From Cyanobium sp. WAJ14-Wanaka (lineage in GTDB: Bacteria; Cyanobacteriota; Cyanobacteriia; PCC-6307; Cyanobiaceae): a stretch of 64,000 nucleotides of DNA. This document shows, piece after piece, positions 47,344 through 55,746 of this stretch. The stretch is taken from assembly GCF_024345375.1 (NCBI RefSeq), contig NZ_JAGQAZ010000001.1:964661-1028660 (forward strand), read 5' to 3'. Below the pieces are notes generated by a model. It worked only from the letters and a program-made list of their open reading frames with translations, was not told the origin of the DNA and ran no database searches. The stretch's first letter is position 1. Each line of letters starts with the position of its first letter. Made by a program: the position numbers and the translations under genes.

Positions 47344-48388
47344 CCAGGCCATCACTCCAGGAGGCCTTAAAGCCATCCGGGTTGCGGCCAGATCGCCCAG
47401 TGCGGCCTTTGCGCCCATGAAATCCGTTGTGGCCGCCTTGGGCTGAAATCAGCACCTCAAAATTGATTGGGCCAAATTGCTCGACGGCTTGCTCGACGGC
47501 TTGCCGCAATTGAAGGGCGCCTGCCACTGGCACCCAGGGGTCGTCGGCGGCATGGATCAAGATGGTCGGGGGCAAGTCCGGGGCCCGCTCTGGCAGCCAA
47601 GCCAGGGGGGAGGCCGCCTGGTAGTAGGCCTCGACCGATCGATGGCCCCAGCGCGGAGCGGTGATCGCCGCATCAAAACCCCGAATCGTGCGGGGTCCCC
47701 CGCCAGCCTCCAGTGATTGCCGCTCCTCGGCAGTAAGACCAAAGGGATCGGCCAGGGTTTGGGCCCTCAGGCGCTGGAGCAACCAAATCCGATACAAGCC
47801 ATTGCGGGGCAGTTCGATTTGGCTTGCACAGGCAAGTAGGTCCAGGGGGCTGCTCACTAGGGCCAGGCCATCGAGGCCGTCGGGCTGGGCGGCGAGGGCG
47901 TTGAGCAGCATCGTGCCCCCCAGGGAAAGCCCTACCCCAAGCAAGGGAAGGCCACCCGCCCATTGGCGGCATTGGGCCAGCACCGGCAACAGATCGCTGT
48001 TGCAGCTGGCCGCGTAGGTGCCTTTGGCAAGGGGGCGGCTGGCACCGGCACCGCGCAAATTGAGCCGCCACACCCCAAAGCCCGCGGCTTGCAGGGCCAG
48101 CGCCTGGCGCCGAACCCCCTGGCGATTACTGCTACCGCCCAGGCCATGGAGCAGCAGCACCCAGCCCCTCGGCGGCCCTGGCGAGAGAGCCGCCCCCCAT
48201 GGCCTGTCCTCAAAGGCAATTAGCTCTTCCCCCGGGCCAATCTCAATGCTGCGGGCGATGCCCCGATCCGCCGGCAAGCAGGCCGGCCAAACGCTATCCC
48301 TGAGGGTTTGGAGGTCGGGGCCAAGCCAGGGCCAGCGTTGCTGGAAAGGGCCCTCCATTGCCAATCCCGACTCCAATCCCGACGCCAT
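47285..48388 (-). CDS. alpha/beta hydrolase, YheT type
   Basis: The 367-residue protein has the alpha/beta hydrolase core: oxyanion block VLLLHGLGGSSNRQG, NLRGAGAS, nucleophile elbow GVGLSLGGTMLL, and late acid and His positions HAADDPWVP and GGHNGF. YheT-like proteins are probable esterases of unknown substrate. The last 30 residues are basic and low complexity and lie in the overlap with the ferredoxin gene. ATG 48358 is an alternative start. Confidence 0.78.
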   Translation of the reverse strand: MASGLESGLAMEGPFQQRWPWLGPDLQTLRDSVWPACLPADRGIARSIEIGPGEELIAFEDRPWGAALSPGPPRGWVLLLHGLGGSSNRQGVRRQALALQAAGFGVWRLNLRGAGASRPLAKGTYAASCNSDLLPVLAQCRQWAGGLPLLGVGLSLGGTMLLNALAAQPDGLDGLALVSSPLDLLACASQIELPRNGLYRIWLLQRLRAQTLADPFGLTAEERQSLEAGGGPRTIRGFDAAITAPRWGHRSVEAYYQAASPLAWLPERAPDLPPTILIHAADDPWVPVAGALQLRQAVEQAVEQFGPINFEVLISAQGGHNGFHGRKGRTGRSGRNPDGFKASWSDGLVRSWCLQRSSGGRLGRAAA

Positions 48389-48423
48389 CCCACTAACTAC
48401 AGACCTGCCAACCAGCTGCCAGC

Positions 48424-48447
48424 AAAACCGCCCCTAGAGGGGAGCGG
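48424..48447 (-). terminator. probable intrinsic terminator after pntB
   Basis: Read on the minus strand, a stem CCG-CT-CCCC, loop TCTA, GGGG-CGG is followed by TTTT. The pntB stop codon TAG lies in the loop region. The bulged GC-rich stem plus T-run fits a Rho-independent terminator. Confidence 0.5.
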
Positions 48448-49894
48448 CCACCTTGCCGACGCCCATGCTGCGCAATTCGCTGAGCAGACCGTTGAGCACG
48501 GCCTTGGCATCTCCAAAGACCATGGCGGTTTGGGGCAGTTCAAAGAGGGCATTGGAAATGCCGGCATAGCCGGCGCCAAGGCTGCGTTTCACCACAAACA
48601 CCTGCCTGGCCTGATCCACCTCCAGCACGGGCATCCCGTAGAGGGGGCTGGTGGGGTCATTTTTGGCATCTGGATTGACCACGTCATTGGCGCCCAAAAC
48701 GATCACCACGTCGGTGCGGGGGAATTCCGGATTGATCGCATCCATCTCGATCAACTGTTCGTAGGGCACATCCGCCTCAGCCAGAAGCACATTCATGTGG
48801 CCAGGCATCCGGCCAGCCACAGGGTGGATCGCATAGGTGACTTCGACACCGTGGATCTCCAAAACCTTGGATAGCTCCCTCAGGGCGTGCTGGGCCTGGG
48901 CCACGGCCAAGCCATAGCCAGGCACGAACACCACCCGCTCGGCCTGCTCCAGGGCCATGGCGCATTCTTCAGCGCTACAGCTGGTAATCCGGGTGTAGCT
49001 GGATTCCCCTGAGCCGGCTCCACCAGCACCGGAGCCGCCAGCGGCACCCAGGGCACCGCCAAACAGCACCGAAACCAGCGAACGATTCATAGCAGTGCAC
49101 ATCACCTGGGTGAGGATCAGGCCCGCCGCCCCAACCATGGCTCCAGCAACGATCAGCAGCTGGCTGCCCACCACGAAGCCGGCGGCCGCAGCTGCCACCC
49201 CGGAATAGGAGTTGAGCAGGGAGATCACCACAGGCATGTCGGCACCACCGATCGGCAGGGTGACGCCAATGCCCAGCAGGGTGGAAGCGCCTAGCAGCAG
49301 CCATAGGGCCCAGCCATCGGGCTGCATCGGCAGGCCAATGGCACCGGCCAGGGCCAGGCCGCTCAAGGCGAGGTTCACCCCATGGCGCAGGGAGCTCTGG
49401 GTCCAGGCGGGGGTATCTAGCCAGCCCTGCAGCTTGGCCATCGCCACGATCGAACCGCTAAAGGTGATCGCCCCCACAAACACCGAGATCACGATGGAGA
49501 TGCGGGCCACCAGGTTGGGCTCGCTGCTCTGGAACAGGGCCACGCCCATGGCAACCAAAAGAGATGCCATGCCGCCGCAGCCGTTGAAAAGGGCCACGGT
49601 TTCAGGCATGGCCGTCATTGGCACCCTCAGGGCCATCAACCAGCCCACCAGGCCGCCAAGGGCGGAGCCGCCGGCGATCCACAGCCAGGCCGTGGGGCCA
49701 GGTTGCAGCTGCACCAACAGGCCCAAGGTCGCCAAGCCCATGGCCAGGGCAGCCAAGCCGTTGGCGGTGCGGGCCGAACTCACCTTCGAAAGGCCCTTAA
49801 TGCCCAGGGCCAGCAGCAGCACCGCCCCCAGGTCGATTACGTAGGGCAGCGACTCGGTCAAGACAGCAGGAATTGCCATAAAAGTGGGGTGCAT
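48434..49894 (-). CDS. pntB: NAD(P) transhydrogenase subunit beta
   Basis: This 486-residue membrane protein has many N-terminal helices and a C-terminal NADP(H)-binding domain with GYGLAVAQAQHAL and VTYAIHPVAGRMPGHMNVLLAEA. It couples hydride transfer between NADH and NADP+ to proton movement. It is last in a three-gene operon, one base after pntA2. The hydrophobic segment FGGALGAAGGSGAGG is a glycine-rich linker before the NADP domain. Confidence 0.95.
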   Translation of the reverse strand: MHPTFMAIPAVLTESLPYVIDLGAVLLLALGIKGLSKVSSARTANGLAALAMGLATLGLLVQLQPGPTAWLWIAGGSALGGLVGWLMALRVPMTAMPETVALFNGCGGMASLLVAMGVALFQSSEPNLVARISIVISVFVGAITFSGSIVAMAKLQGWLDTPAWTQSSLRHGVNLALSGLALAGAIGLPMQPDGWALWLLLGASTLLGIGVTLPIGGADMPVVISLLNSYSGVAAAAAGFVVGSQLLIVAGAMVGAAGLILTQVMCTAMNRSLVSVLFGGALGAAGGSGAGGAGSGESSYTRITSCSAEECAMALEQAERVVFVPGYGLAVAQAQHALRELSKVLEIHGVEVTYAIHPVAGRMPGHMNVLLAEADVPYEQLIEMDAINPEFPRTDVVIVLGANDVVNPDAKNDPTSPLYGMPVLEVDQARQVFVVKRSLGAGYAGISNALFELPQTAMVFGDAKAVLNGLLSELRSMGVGKVAAPL

Positions 49895-49895
49895 T

Positions 49896-50207
49896 TCAGG
49901 CTCCGCGTTGGGATTTGGCCTTTTTGGATGGCCGCGAGAACATCGCCAGCATCCGGTCGGTTACGAGAAAGCCCCCAACCACGTTGAACAGGGCAAAGCC
50001 CAGGGATAGGGCACCCATGGCCAACAGCACCTGGTTGTTTTGGGCCTGGGCAATCAGGGTGATAGAAGCAAGCATCGTGATGCCGCTTATCGCATTGGCC
50101 CCCGACATCAGGGGGGTGTGCAGGGTAGGGGGCACCTTGCCAATCAGCTCAAGGCCCAACAGGCTCCCGAGCAACAGCACCCACAGGGCCTGGGTAAGGG
50201 AAGTCAT
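49896..50207 (-). CDS. pntA2: NAD(P) transhydrogenase subunit alpha, membrane part
   Basis: This 103-residue protein has three hydrophobic helices corresponding to the C-terminal part of single-chain PntA (block TPLMSGANAISGI). In cyanobacteria the alpha subunit is often split in two, as here. It overlaps the upstream gene by four bases. Confidence 0.92.
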   Translation of the reverse strand: MTSLTQALWVLLLGSLLGLELIGKVPPTLHTPLMSGANAISGITMLASITLIAQAQNNQVLLAMGALSLGFALFNVVGGFLVTDRMLAMFSRPSKKAKSQRGA

Positions 50208-51361
50208 GAAACCACCTCCTTAATGGTCGTAGAAACAATTTCTGGAAGGCGGCATGCGCCGCCATGGGTAAGCAGACATCCGGCCACGATTGGATCCTCC
50301 AGGTCAAGGGCAAAGGCCTCCGCGGCAGTGTCGGAAACGACGTGCTCCAGGAGGGCCGCCAGATTCCTGGCATAGAGCGCACTGGCGTGGTTGGCAACGC
50401 TGCTGGGCAGACCATCACCCCCCACCAGTTGCACTCCATTGCGATCAACCGTGGTGCCTGGTTGGGTGCAGGCGCAATTGCCCCCCTGGGCAACGGCCAA
50501 ATCAACCACCACCGAACCTGGGCGCATGCCGTCGAGCATCGACTCATCGATCAATAGCGGTGCCCGACGCCCCGGCACCTGGGCCGTACAAATGACCATA
50601 TCGGCCTGGGCCAGTTGCTCGGCAAGTTGCTGGCGCTGGGCAGCCAAAAAGGCCTCACTGGCAGCCTTGGCATAGCCACCGGACTCGGCGGGGGCCTCCT
50701 GCTGCTCCGGTGGTGCCAGGAAGCGACCCCCCAGGGATTCCACCTGCTCCTTGGCTGCCGCCCGCACATCGCTCACATAGACCACTGCCCCCAGGCGACG
50801 GGCCGTGGCCAGGGCCTGGAGCCCGGCGACGCCAGCACCCAGGATCAGGGCCCGGGCCGGCTGGATCGTGCCAGCAGCGGTCATCAACATCGGCATGTAG
50901 CGATCCAGGGCCGCCGCCGCCAGCAGCACCGCCTTGTAGCCGGCGATATTTGCTTGGGACGAGAGCACGTCCATGCTCTGGGCCCTGCTGATGCGGGGCA
51001 ACAACTCCAGGGCGAAGGCTGAAACCCCACGGCTATTGAGGGTTTGCACCATCGGTTCGGCGCCATAGGGGGAAAGTAGGCCCGCCAGCAGGGCACCAGC
51101 CTTGAGCCGCCCGAGGGATTCAGCTGGCGGGGTGTTCACACAGAGCACCACATCGGTGGAGGCCCAGGCCCGCTCCGGCTCGCCGATCAATGCGGCCCCA
51201 GCGGCGGCGTAATCGGCGTCTGCGTAGCCAGCCCCAACCCCGGCTCCCTGCTCAACATGCAAGGTAAAGCCCTTGGTCGAAAGCCTTTTCACCGTTTCCG
51301 GTGTGGCCGCCACCCGTTTCTCGCCGTGGCGCTCTTCCCTGGGGATGAATACATCTGGCAA
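50204..51361 (-). CDS. pntA1: NAD(P) transhydrogenase subunit alpha, soluble part
   Basis: This NAD(H)-binding soluble domain has 385 residues. The start is taken as TTG 51361 (MPDVFIPREERHGEKRVAA) because AGGGGGA lies a few bases upstream; the open frame runs to 51451. Landmarks are RISRAQSMDVLSSQANIAGY, LILGAGVAGLQALATARRLG and ALYARNLAALL. It is first in the pntA1-pntA2-pntB operon. Confidence 0.93.
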   Translation of the reverse strand: MPDVFIPREERHGEKRVAATPETVKRLSTKGFTLHVEQGAGVGAGYADADYAAAGAALIGEPERAWASTDVVLCVNTPPAESLGRLKAGALLAGLLSPYGAEPMVQTLNSRGVSAFALELLPRISRAQSMDVLSSQANIAGYKAVLLAAAALDRYMPMLMTAAGTIQPARALILGAGVAGLQALATARRLGAVVYVSDVRAAAKEQVESLGGRFLAPPEQQEAPAESGGYAKAASEAFLAAQRQQLAEQLAQADMVICTAQVPGRRAPLLIDESMLDGMRPGSVVVDLAVAQGGNCACTQPGTTVDRNGVQLVGGDGLPSSVANHASALYARNLAALLEHVVSDTAAEAFALDLEDPIVAGCLLTHGGACRLPEIVSTTIKEVVS

Positions 51362-51474
51362 ACCTGATCCCCCTGGAGCCGTAGCTCCTAATCTCAGTTC
51401 AATGTGCAACAGGAGCCCAGGCAGTGGCGGCAAATGTGCGCAGTTGCCCACCCATTGCCATCAGAGCAGCGGCG

Positions 51475-51663
51475 TCACACCACCGGCAGCAGCTCCTGCT
51501 CAATCGCTTCCGCCTGGGGGACACAACCCTGACGGCGCAACAACCTGGCCCGCAAAATCATCGGGTCTATGTCGCACTCAAGCCAGAGACAGGCCACCAG
51601 ATGGAGCCTGCGCTGGGCCAGGGGGAGCACCCATGGCTCCGACTGGGGAGACGACTGGGCCAT
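51475..51663 (-). CDS. small hypothetical protein
   Basis: This 62-residue frame starts at MAQSSPQSEPWVLPLAQRRL. The pattern HLVACLWLECDIDP followed by ARLLRRQG and a terminal EQELLPVV looks helical and protein-like. It lies upstream of pntA1 on the same strand and divergent from the helicase gene. It may be a real short cyanobacterial protein or chance; no function is known. Confidence 0.4.
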   Translation of the reverse strand: MAQSSPQSEPWVLPLAQRRLHLVACLWLECDIDPMILRARLLRRQGCVPQAEAIEQELLPVV

Positions 51664-51758
51664 GGAACGGTCAAGCCAGAGAATATGAACAAAAGCTAGA
51701 GAAGCGGCAGCAAATGCCCATAGGCCAGAACACCTAATCGGCCCGCTCTGCACCCACA

Positions 51759-53267
51759 ATGCGGCGATGCACAGACCCCGATCCAGGCAAGGAGATGGCC
51801 CCACCATCCTTTGACCTGGCTCCCAGGCCAGCCCATGACCAAACTCCCAGGCCAGCCAACCTGGAGCCGAGGGATTGGCAGCGCCAGCTGATCCAACTGC
51901 TGAGGGCCCGCCTATTGCGGGGCGCGGAGGCTGACGTGCTGATCCATGCGGGACCAGGGGCAGGCAAAACCCTCGGAGCCCTGCTTGGTTTCCAGAAGCT
52001 CCACCGGGAGCAAAGGCTTGAACGCTTTTTGGTCTTTTCCCACCGCAGCTCGATCGCCCGCCAATGGCGACAAGCCGCCGAGCGCCTGGGGCTGCGGCTG
52101 CTGGAGTGGGATCCAGACCAGGGCCTGGCGGCGATCCCCCAGAACGAGACCTGGCATGGCCTGCAATTGAGCTATCAGGCCGCTGGGCGCCATTGCCAGC
52201 GGTTGCTGGAGGAATTGCCCCACGCCGGGTTTGGGCGCTGGATGGCCATCGCCGATGAGGTGCACCACCTTGGGTTGGATCCGGATGAACCGGAGGCGGC
52301 CGCCTGGGGTCATGCCTTTAGCCGCCTGACCGGCACGGCCCAACTGCGCCTGGGCCTAACTGGCACCCCATTTCGAGCCGACAACCTGGCCTTTTGCGCC
52401 GCAAAGCGGGTGAAGGTCCGCGATGGGGACCAAATCGTCGAGCGGATTGCCCCCGACCTCAGCGTGGAACCCCGTCAGCTGATCAATGCGGGGGATGTGC
52501 GCCCCCTGGAATTTCGCTTTCAAGATGGCTGGGTTGAGCATGGGCGGCGCCACGAGCCCGGCGATCGGGAGACCTCCCCCCTCTCGGCGGAGGAGAGGGA
52601 AAGCTGGCGCTCCCGCAATTTGCGTAGGGCCATCCAGCTGGGCGACGACAGCAGCATCGCCCTGCGGCTGCTGCTCAATGCCCGCAGCCGGCTGGAGCTG
52701 GTGCGCCAGGAGCACCCAGGGGCGGGCGGCCTGGCCATTGCCCGGGACATCGCCCACGCCCGGCAACTGGCGGCCCTGCTTGAAGAGCAGGGGGATCGGG
52801 TGCATCTGGTGCACTCCCAGGACCCGGAAGCCGCCATGCGCTTGGCCTCCTTTCAGGCCGGTGAAGCCGATTGGCTGGTGAGCATCGACATGTGCGCCGA
52901 AGGCTTTGATGCCCCCAGGTTGCGGGTGGTGGCTTATCTCACCACCGTGGTGACCCGCAGCCGTTTTGTGCAGGCGATCACCCGGGCAGTGCGCATGGAC
53001 GGCCAGCGCTCGGCCCTGGAGACGATTCCTCGCCATCCCTCCTACGTCTATGCCCCCGCCGATCCCCTGTTGATCAGCTACGCGCGCACCTGGTCGCTAA
53101 GCGAGCCCTACCTCCTGCGGCCAAAGCTGGGCCTGGATCCAGCCCCGGATCCTGGTGGCGGGCTGGGGGCCGCCGGGCTGCCCCTAGAAGCAATCGGTGA
53201 ACAGCTCGGAGGGGTGCTGCGCATCGGCGGTCCCCAACTGCCCCAGATTCGCCGCAAAAGCGCCTAA
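51759..53267 (+). CDS. DEAD/DEAH-box superfamily 2 helicase
   Basis: The 502-residue protein has Walker A in HAGPGAGKTLGALLG, motif II ADEVHHLG, motif III-like GLTGTPFRADN, and a C-terminal helicase domain with SIDMCAEGFDAPRLRVV and QAITRAVRM. The DEVH box and the GTP in motif III resemble helicases of the RecG/UvrB-like or restriction-associated type, but no nuclease domain is fused. ATG at 51759 is taken; ATG 51795 has AAGGAG directly before it and is an alternative. Confidence 0.78.
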   Translation: MRRCTDPDPGKEMAPPSFDLAPRPAHDQTPRPANLEPRDWQRQLIQLLRARLLRGAEADVLIHAGPGAGKTLGALLGFQKLHREQRLERFLVFSHRSSIARQWRQAAERLGLRLLEWDPDQGLAAIPQNETWHGLQLSYQAAGRHCQRLLEELPHAGFGRWMAIADEVHHLGLDPDEPEAAAWGHAFSRLTGTAQLRLGLTGTPFRADNLAFCAAKRVKVRDGDQIVERIAPDLSVEPRQLINAGDVRPLEFRFQDGWVEHGRRHEPGDRETSPLSAEERESWRSRNLRRAIQLGDDSSIALRLLLNARSRLELVRQEHPGAGGLAIARDIAHARQLAALLEEQGDRVHLVHSQDPEAAMRLASFQAGEADWLVSIDMCAEGFDAPRLRVVAYLTTVVTRSRFVQAITRAVRMDGQRSALETIPRHPSYVYAPADPLLISYARTWSLSEPYLLRPKLGLDPAPDPGGGLGAAGLPLEAIGEQLGGVLRIGGPQLPQIRRKSA

Positions 53268-53292
53268 TTAACCCTCAATAAGAGCCGGTTAA
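53268..53292. other. inverted repeat after the helicase gene
   Basis: TTAACC (53268-53273) and GGTTAA (53287-53292) are perfect 6-bp arms with a 13-base spacer, immediately after the helicase stop. The AT-rich stem has no T-run, so its role is unclear. Confidence 0.25.
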
Positions 53293-53393
53293 GAGCAAAT
53301 CTAAAACCAATAATTGCGACATTGTTTCAATCGATACCTTCGCCAGGGCCAGCGACCGGCAACATGGCGCCATCCAAGGGGGAAGGGGGAGGA

Positions 53394-53660
53394 ATGGAAG
53401 CTTCAATCGAACGAAGATTAAGCGTTGCAGTCAGTTGGGCACTGGCTCGAGTCGCCACCCATGATTCCCTTGAGCGCTATGAAGAAAGCTATGCCCTCAG
53501 CGAAGAATTTCGCGAATGGCTGCTCTGCCTCGACGACCATCCTGAATTGCTTGAAACAACGGTTCTGATGGTGCCAAACAATTTAGAGCAGTGGCTCAGT
53601 ACTTCCAGCGCTCAATACGGAATGCGCCAGCGAGAAGAAGACGGAATCCTGGAAATTTGA
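53394..53660 (+). CDS. small hypothetical protein
   Basis: This 88-residue protein starts at MEASIERRLSVAVS. The ATG at 53394 follows GGGGGAGGA, a strong purine-rich ribosome-binding site; an in-frame upstream start at 53322 would add a low-complexity Pro/Gly leader. The body is helical (AVSWALARVATHDSLERYEE) and acidic. No family is recognised. Confidence 0.55.
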   Translation: MEASIERRLSVAVSWALARVATHDSLERYEESYALSEEFREWLLCLDDHPELLETTVLMVPNNLEQWLSTSSAQYGMRQREEDGILEI

Positions 53661-53679
53661 GCCAAATCTAAAGAGAATC

Positions 53680-53700
53680 GAAAGGAAATTCCCTCCTTTT
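53680..53700 (+). terminator. possible weak terminator hairpin
   Basis: GAAAGGA (53680-53686) pairs with TCCTTTT (53694-53700), with a 7-base loop and a terminal G-T pair. It lies 20 bases after the preceding gene. The T-rich arm gives partial resemblance to an intrinsic terminator. Confidence 0.3.
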
Positions 53701-53725
53701 CCGTTCATGGCGGCGACCTTCTTGC

Positions 53726-53750
53726 GGGGGGGCGGGGCGGGGGACGGGGG
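53726..53750 (+). promoter_or_regulatory. G-quadruplex-forming sequence
   Basis: Four G-runs (7, 4, 5 and 5 G) are separated by loops of only 1, 1 and 2 bases. This is an ideal intramolecular G-quadruplex motif on the coding strand. It lies 58 bases before the start of the thioredoxin reductase-thioredoxin gene and so may fall in its promoter or 5' leader. Confidence 0.6.
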
Positions 53751-53759
53751 CAAACGCGA

Positions 53760-53779
53760 CTATCGGCGCGACCCGATAG
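53760..53779 (+). promoter_or_regulatory. 7-bp hairpin in the NTRC leader
   Basis: CTATCGG (53760-53766) and CCGATAG (53773-53779) form a perfect stem with a 6-base loop, between the G-quadruplex motif and the NTRC start. CTTAAG is repeated just after it (53781-53786 and 53801-53806). The elements could act as a leader structure or a regulator site. Confidence 0.4.
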
Positions 53780-53808
53780 GCTTAAGTCATAGTCAATCCG
53801 CTTAAGCC

Positions 53809-55206
53809 ATGGGTACGGGCAGTCCGGAAGTTCAAAACCTGGTGATCGTGGGTTCCGGGCCCGCCGGCTACACCGCGGCGATTTATGCGGCCCGGGCCAA
53901 CCTCAATCCCATTCTGATCACTGGCTTTCAAGACGGAGGCATCCCCGGCGGTCAGCTAATGACCACCACGGATGTAGAGAATTATCCAGGCTTCCCCGAC
54001 GGGATCATGGGCCCTGAGCTGATGGACCGCATGCGCGCCCAAGCCGTGCGCTGGGGCACCCAACTGGTGGAGGCCGACGCCGACGCGATCGATCTTTCCA
54101 GTCGCCCCTTTCGCATCGAGGCCGAGGGTCAAACCATCTCCGCCCAGGCCGTGATCATGGCCACAGGAGCCAAGGCCAACCGCCTTGGCTTGCCCAGCGA
54201 GGAACGTTTTTGGAGCAGGGGGATCAGTGCCTGTGCAATCTGTGATGGGGCCACACCCCAATTTCGCGGGGAAGAGCTGGCGGTTGTGGGCGGCGGAGAT
54301 TCGGCCTGCGAAGAGGCCGTCTACCTCACCAAATACGGCAGCAGGGTTCACCTAATCGTGCGGGGAGAGCGCCTCAGGGCCAGTGGTGCCATGGCCGATC
54401 GGGTGCTGGCCAACCCCAACATCACCGTGCACTGGAACCGCCAGGTGCTGGATGTGGACGGCGACCAGTGGCTTGCAAGCCTCAGCCTGGTCGAGCCCAG
54501 CCACCCAGGATCAGGAAGCAGCCCAGCAGCAGCCAACAACCCAGAAGTTCTGCAGGTGCGCGGGCTCTTCTATGCCATTGGCCACACCCCCAACACCCGG
54601 CTAGTGGCGGGCCAGCTGGAGCTGGATTCCCACGGCTACCTGGTGACCAAGCCAGGTCGACCGGAAACCAACCTGGAGGGGGTTTATGCCGCCGGCGACG
54701 TGGCGGATGCGGAATGGCGCCAAGGCATTACGGCAGCGGGCAGTGGCTGCCAGGCGGCCCTGGCGGCAGAGCGCTGGCTGACCCACCACGACCTGGCTGT
54801 CACGGTGAGCCACAACCCTGTGGATCCAGCCCCCGCGGGCGAAAAGGTCGCCACAGCCGAGAGTGATGCAGAAAACTTTGACCCGGCACACCTTTGGCAG
54901 AAAGGCAGCTATGCCCTGCGCAAGCTGTACCACGACAGCCCCAAGCCCCTACTGGTGATGTACACCTCGCCAAGTTGCGGCCCCTGCCACGTGCTCAAAC
55001 CCCAGCTAAAGCGGGTTCTTGAGGAGCTCTCTGGGGCAGCCCAAGGAGTGGAAATAGACATCGATGCCGACCAAGAAATTGCTCAGCAGGCCGGCATAAC
55101 TGGAACGCCCACCGTTCAGTTGTTTTTCCAAAAAGAGCTGAAGGAAACCTTCCGGGGCGTCAAGCAGCGCAGTGTCTTTAAGGAGGCCATCTCAGCGCTT
55201 CTCTAA
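53809..55206 (+). CDS. ntrC: NADPH-thioredoxin reductase fused to thioredoxin (NTRC)
   Basis: The 465-residue protein combines an FAD/NADPH thioredoxin reductase (FAD motif [14 protein letters not shown]; redox centre Cys142/Cys145 in CAICDG; NADPH motif [15 protein letters not shown]) with a C-terminal thioredoxin domain from about residue 360 (Cys390/Cys393 in CGPC). This is the NTRC design, which reduces 2-Cys peroxiredoxins and regulates enzymes in plastids and cyanobacteria using NADPH. Note that the symbol is also used for a nitrogen regulator. The start ATG lacks a clear Shine-Dalgarno sequence. Confidence 0.93.
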   Translation: MGTGSPEVQNLVIVGSGPAGYTAAIYAARANLNPILITGFQDGGIPGGQLMTTTDVENYPGFPDGIMGPELMDRMRAQAVRWGTQLVEADADAIDLSSRPFRIEAEGQTISAQAVIMATGAKANRLGLPSEERFWSRGISACAICDGATPQFRGEELAVVGGGDSACEEAVYLTKYGSRVHLIVRGERLRASGAMADRVLANPNITVHWNRQVLDVDGDQWLASLSLVEPSHPGSGSSPAAANNPEVLQVRGLFYAIGHTPNTRLVAGQLELDSHGYLVTKPGRPETNLEGVYAAGDVADAEWRQGITAAGSGCQAALAAERWLTHHDLAVTVSHNPVDPAPAGEKVATAESDAENFDPAHLWQKGSYALRKLYHDSPKPLLVMYTSPSCGPCHVLKPQLKRVLEELSGAAQGVEIDIDADQEIAQQAGITGTPTVQLFFQKELKETFRGVKQRSVFKEAISALL

Positions 55207-55242
55207 AAAGGGCAGGTCTGCTGCCCCAGGCAAGGCCAAGCT

Positions 55243-55509
55243 TTAGCGACGACGGGGGCCGCCAGGGCGATTGCCCCCTGGGCGAGGACCGGCGGCCGCA
55301 TTGCGTTCCCGATAGGTGATCCGCCCGCGGGTCAGGTCGTAGGGGCTGATCTCAACCAACACCTTGTCTCCGGCCAGCAACTTGATACGGAATTTGGTGA
55401 GCTTGCCCGCCGCACGGCAGAGGCACTGGTGACCGGCCGGCTGCTCCAAGGTGACTAGGTAAAACCCGTTTCCCTGCTCCTTTTCAATCACGCCGGAGGT
55501 CTCAATCAT
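55243..55509 (-). CDS. infA: translation initiation factor IF-1
   Basis: This 88-residue OB-fold protein begins MIETSGVIEKEQGNGFYLV, with CRAAGKLTKFRIKLLAGDKV and EISPYDLTRGRITYRER. The last ~17 residues form a Gly/Pro/Arg-rich tail, absent from the 72-residue E. coli protein. It occurs alone here, between NTRC and a pseudouridine synthase gene, not in a ribosomal protein operon. Confidence 0.9.
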   Translation of the reverse strand: MIETSGVIEKEQGNGFYLVTLEQPAGHQCLCRAAGKLTKFRIKLLAGDKVLVEISPYDLTRGRITYRERNAAAGPRPGGNRPGGPRRR

Positions 55510-55562
55510 GCAGCTGGTTACTCGCGCAAAAAACAGAACGCTGATCTCATCCTAATTGGCGC

Positions 55563-55593
55563 CCGCCGCGAGACCGATGGCCGCCGCGAGACC
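55563..55593. repeat. 13-bp direct repeat, 18-bp period
   Basis: CCGCCGCGAGACC occurs at 55563-55575 and again at 55581-55593, in the intergenic stretch between infA and the pseudouridine synthase gene. It may come from replication slippage. No function is apparent. Confidence 0.7.
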
Positions 55594-55659
55594 AGTGCCA
55601 GCCTGGAGGCGATAGGGTCTGGGCGCAAAGGTGCTCACGCATCCTTACCCAAAACAGCC

Positions 55660-55746
55660 ATGGTCCTGCCCCCAATTTCAATGGATCTCGGCCTGCTGTT
55701 GATTTCGATCGGGGTGGTGAACCTCTGGAAAATGCGCCCGTCCTGA
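55660..55746 (+). CDS. possible 28-residue small membrane protein
   Basis: This short frame starts ATG 55660 and ends TGA 55746. The hydrophobic core MDLGLLLISIGVVNLWKMRP could span a membrane once, with basic residues at its C-terminus. Its stop overlaps the CTG that appears to start the next gene (CTGA). It may be a real small protein or an upstream reading frame that couples translation of the synthase. There is no homology evidence. Confidence 0.3.
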   Translation: MVLPPISMDLGLLLISIGVVNLWKMRPS

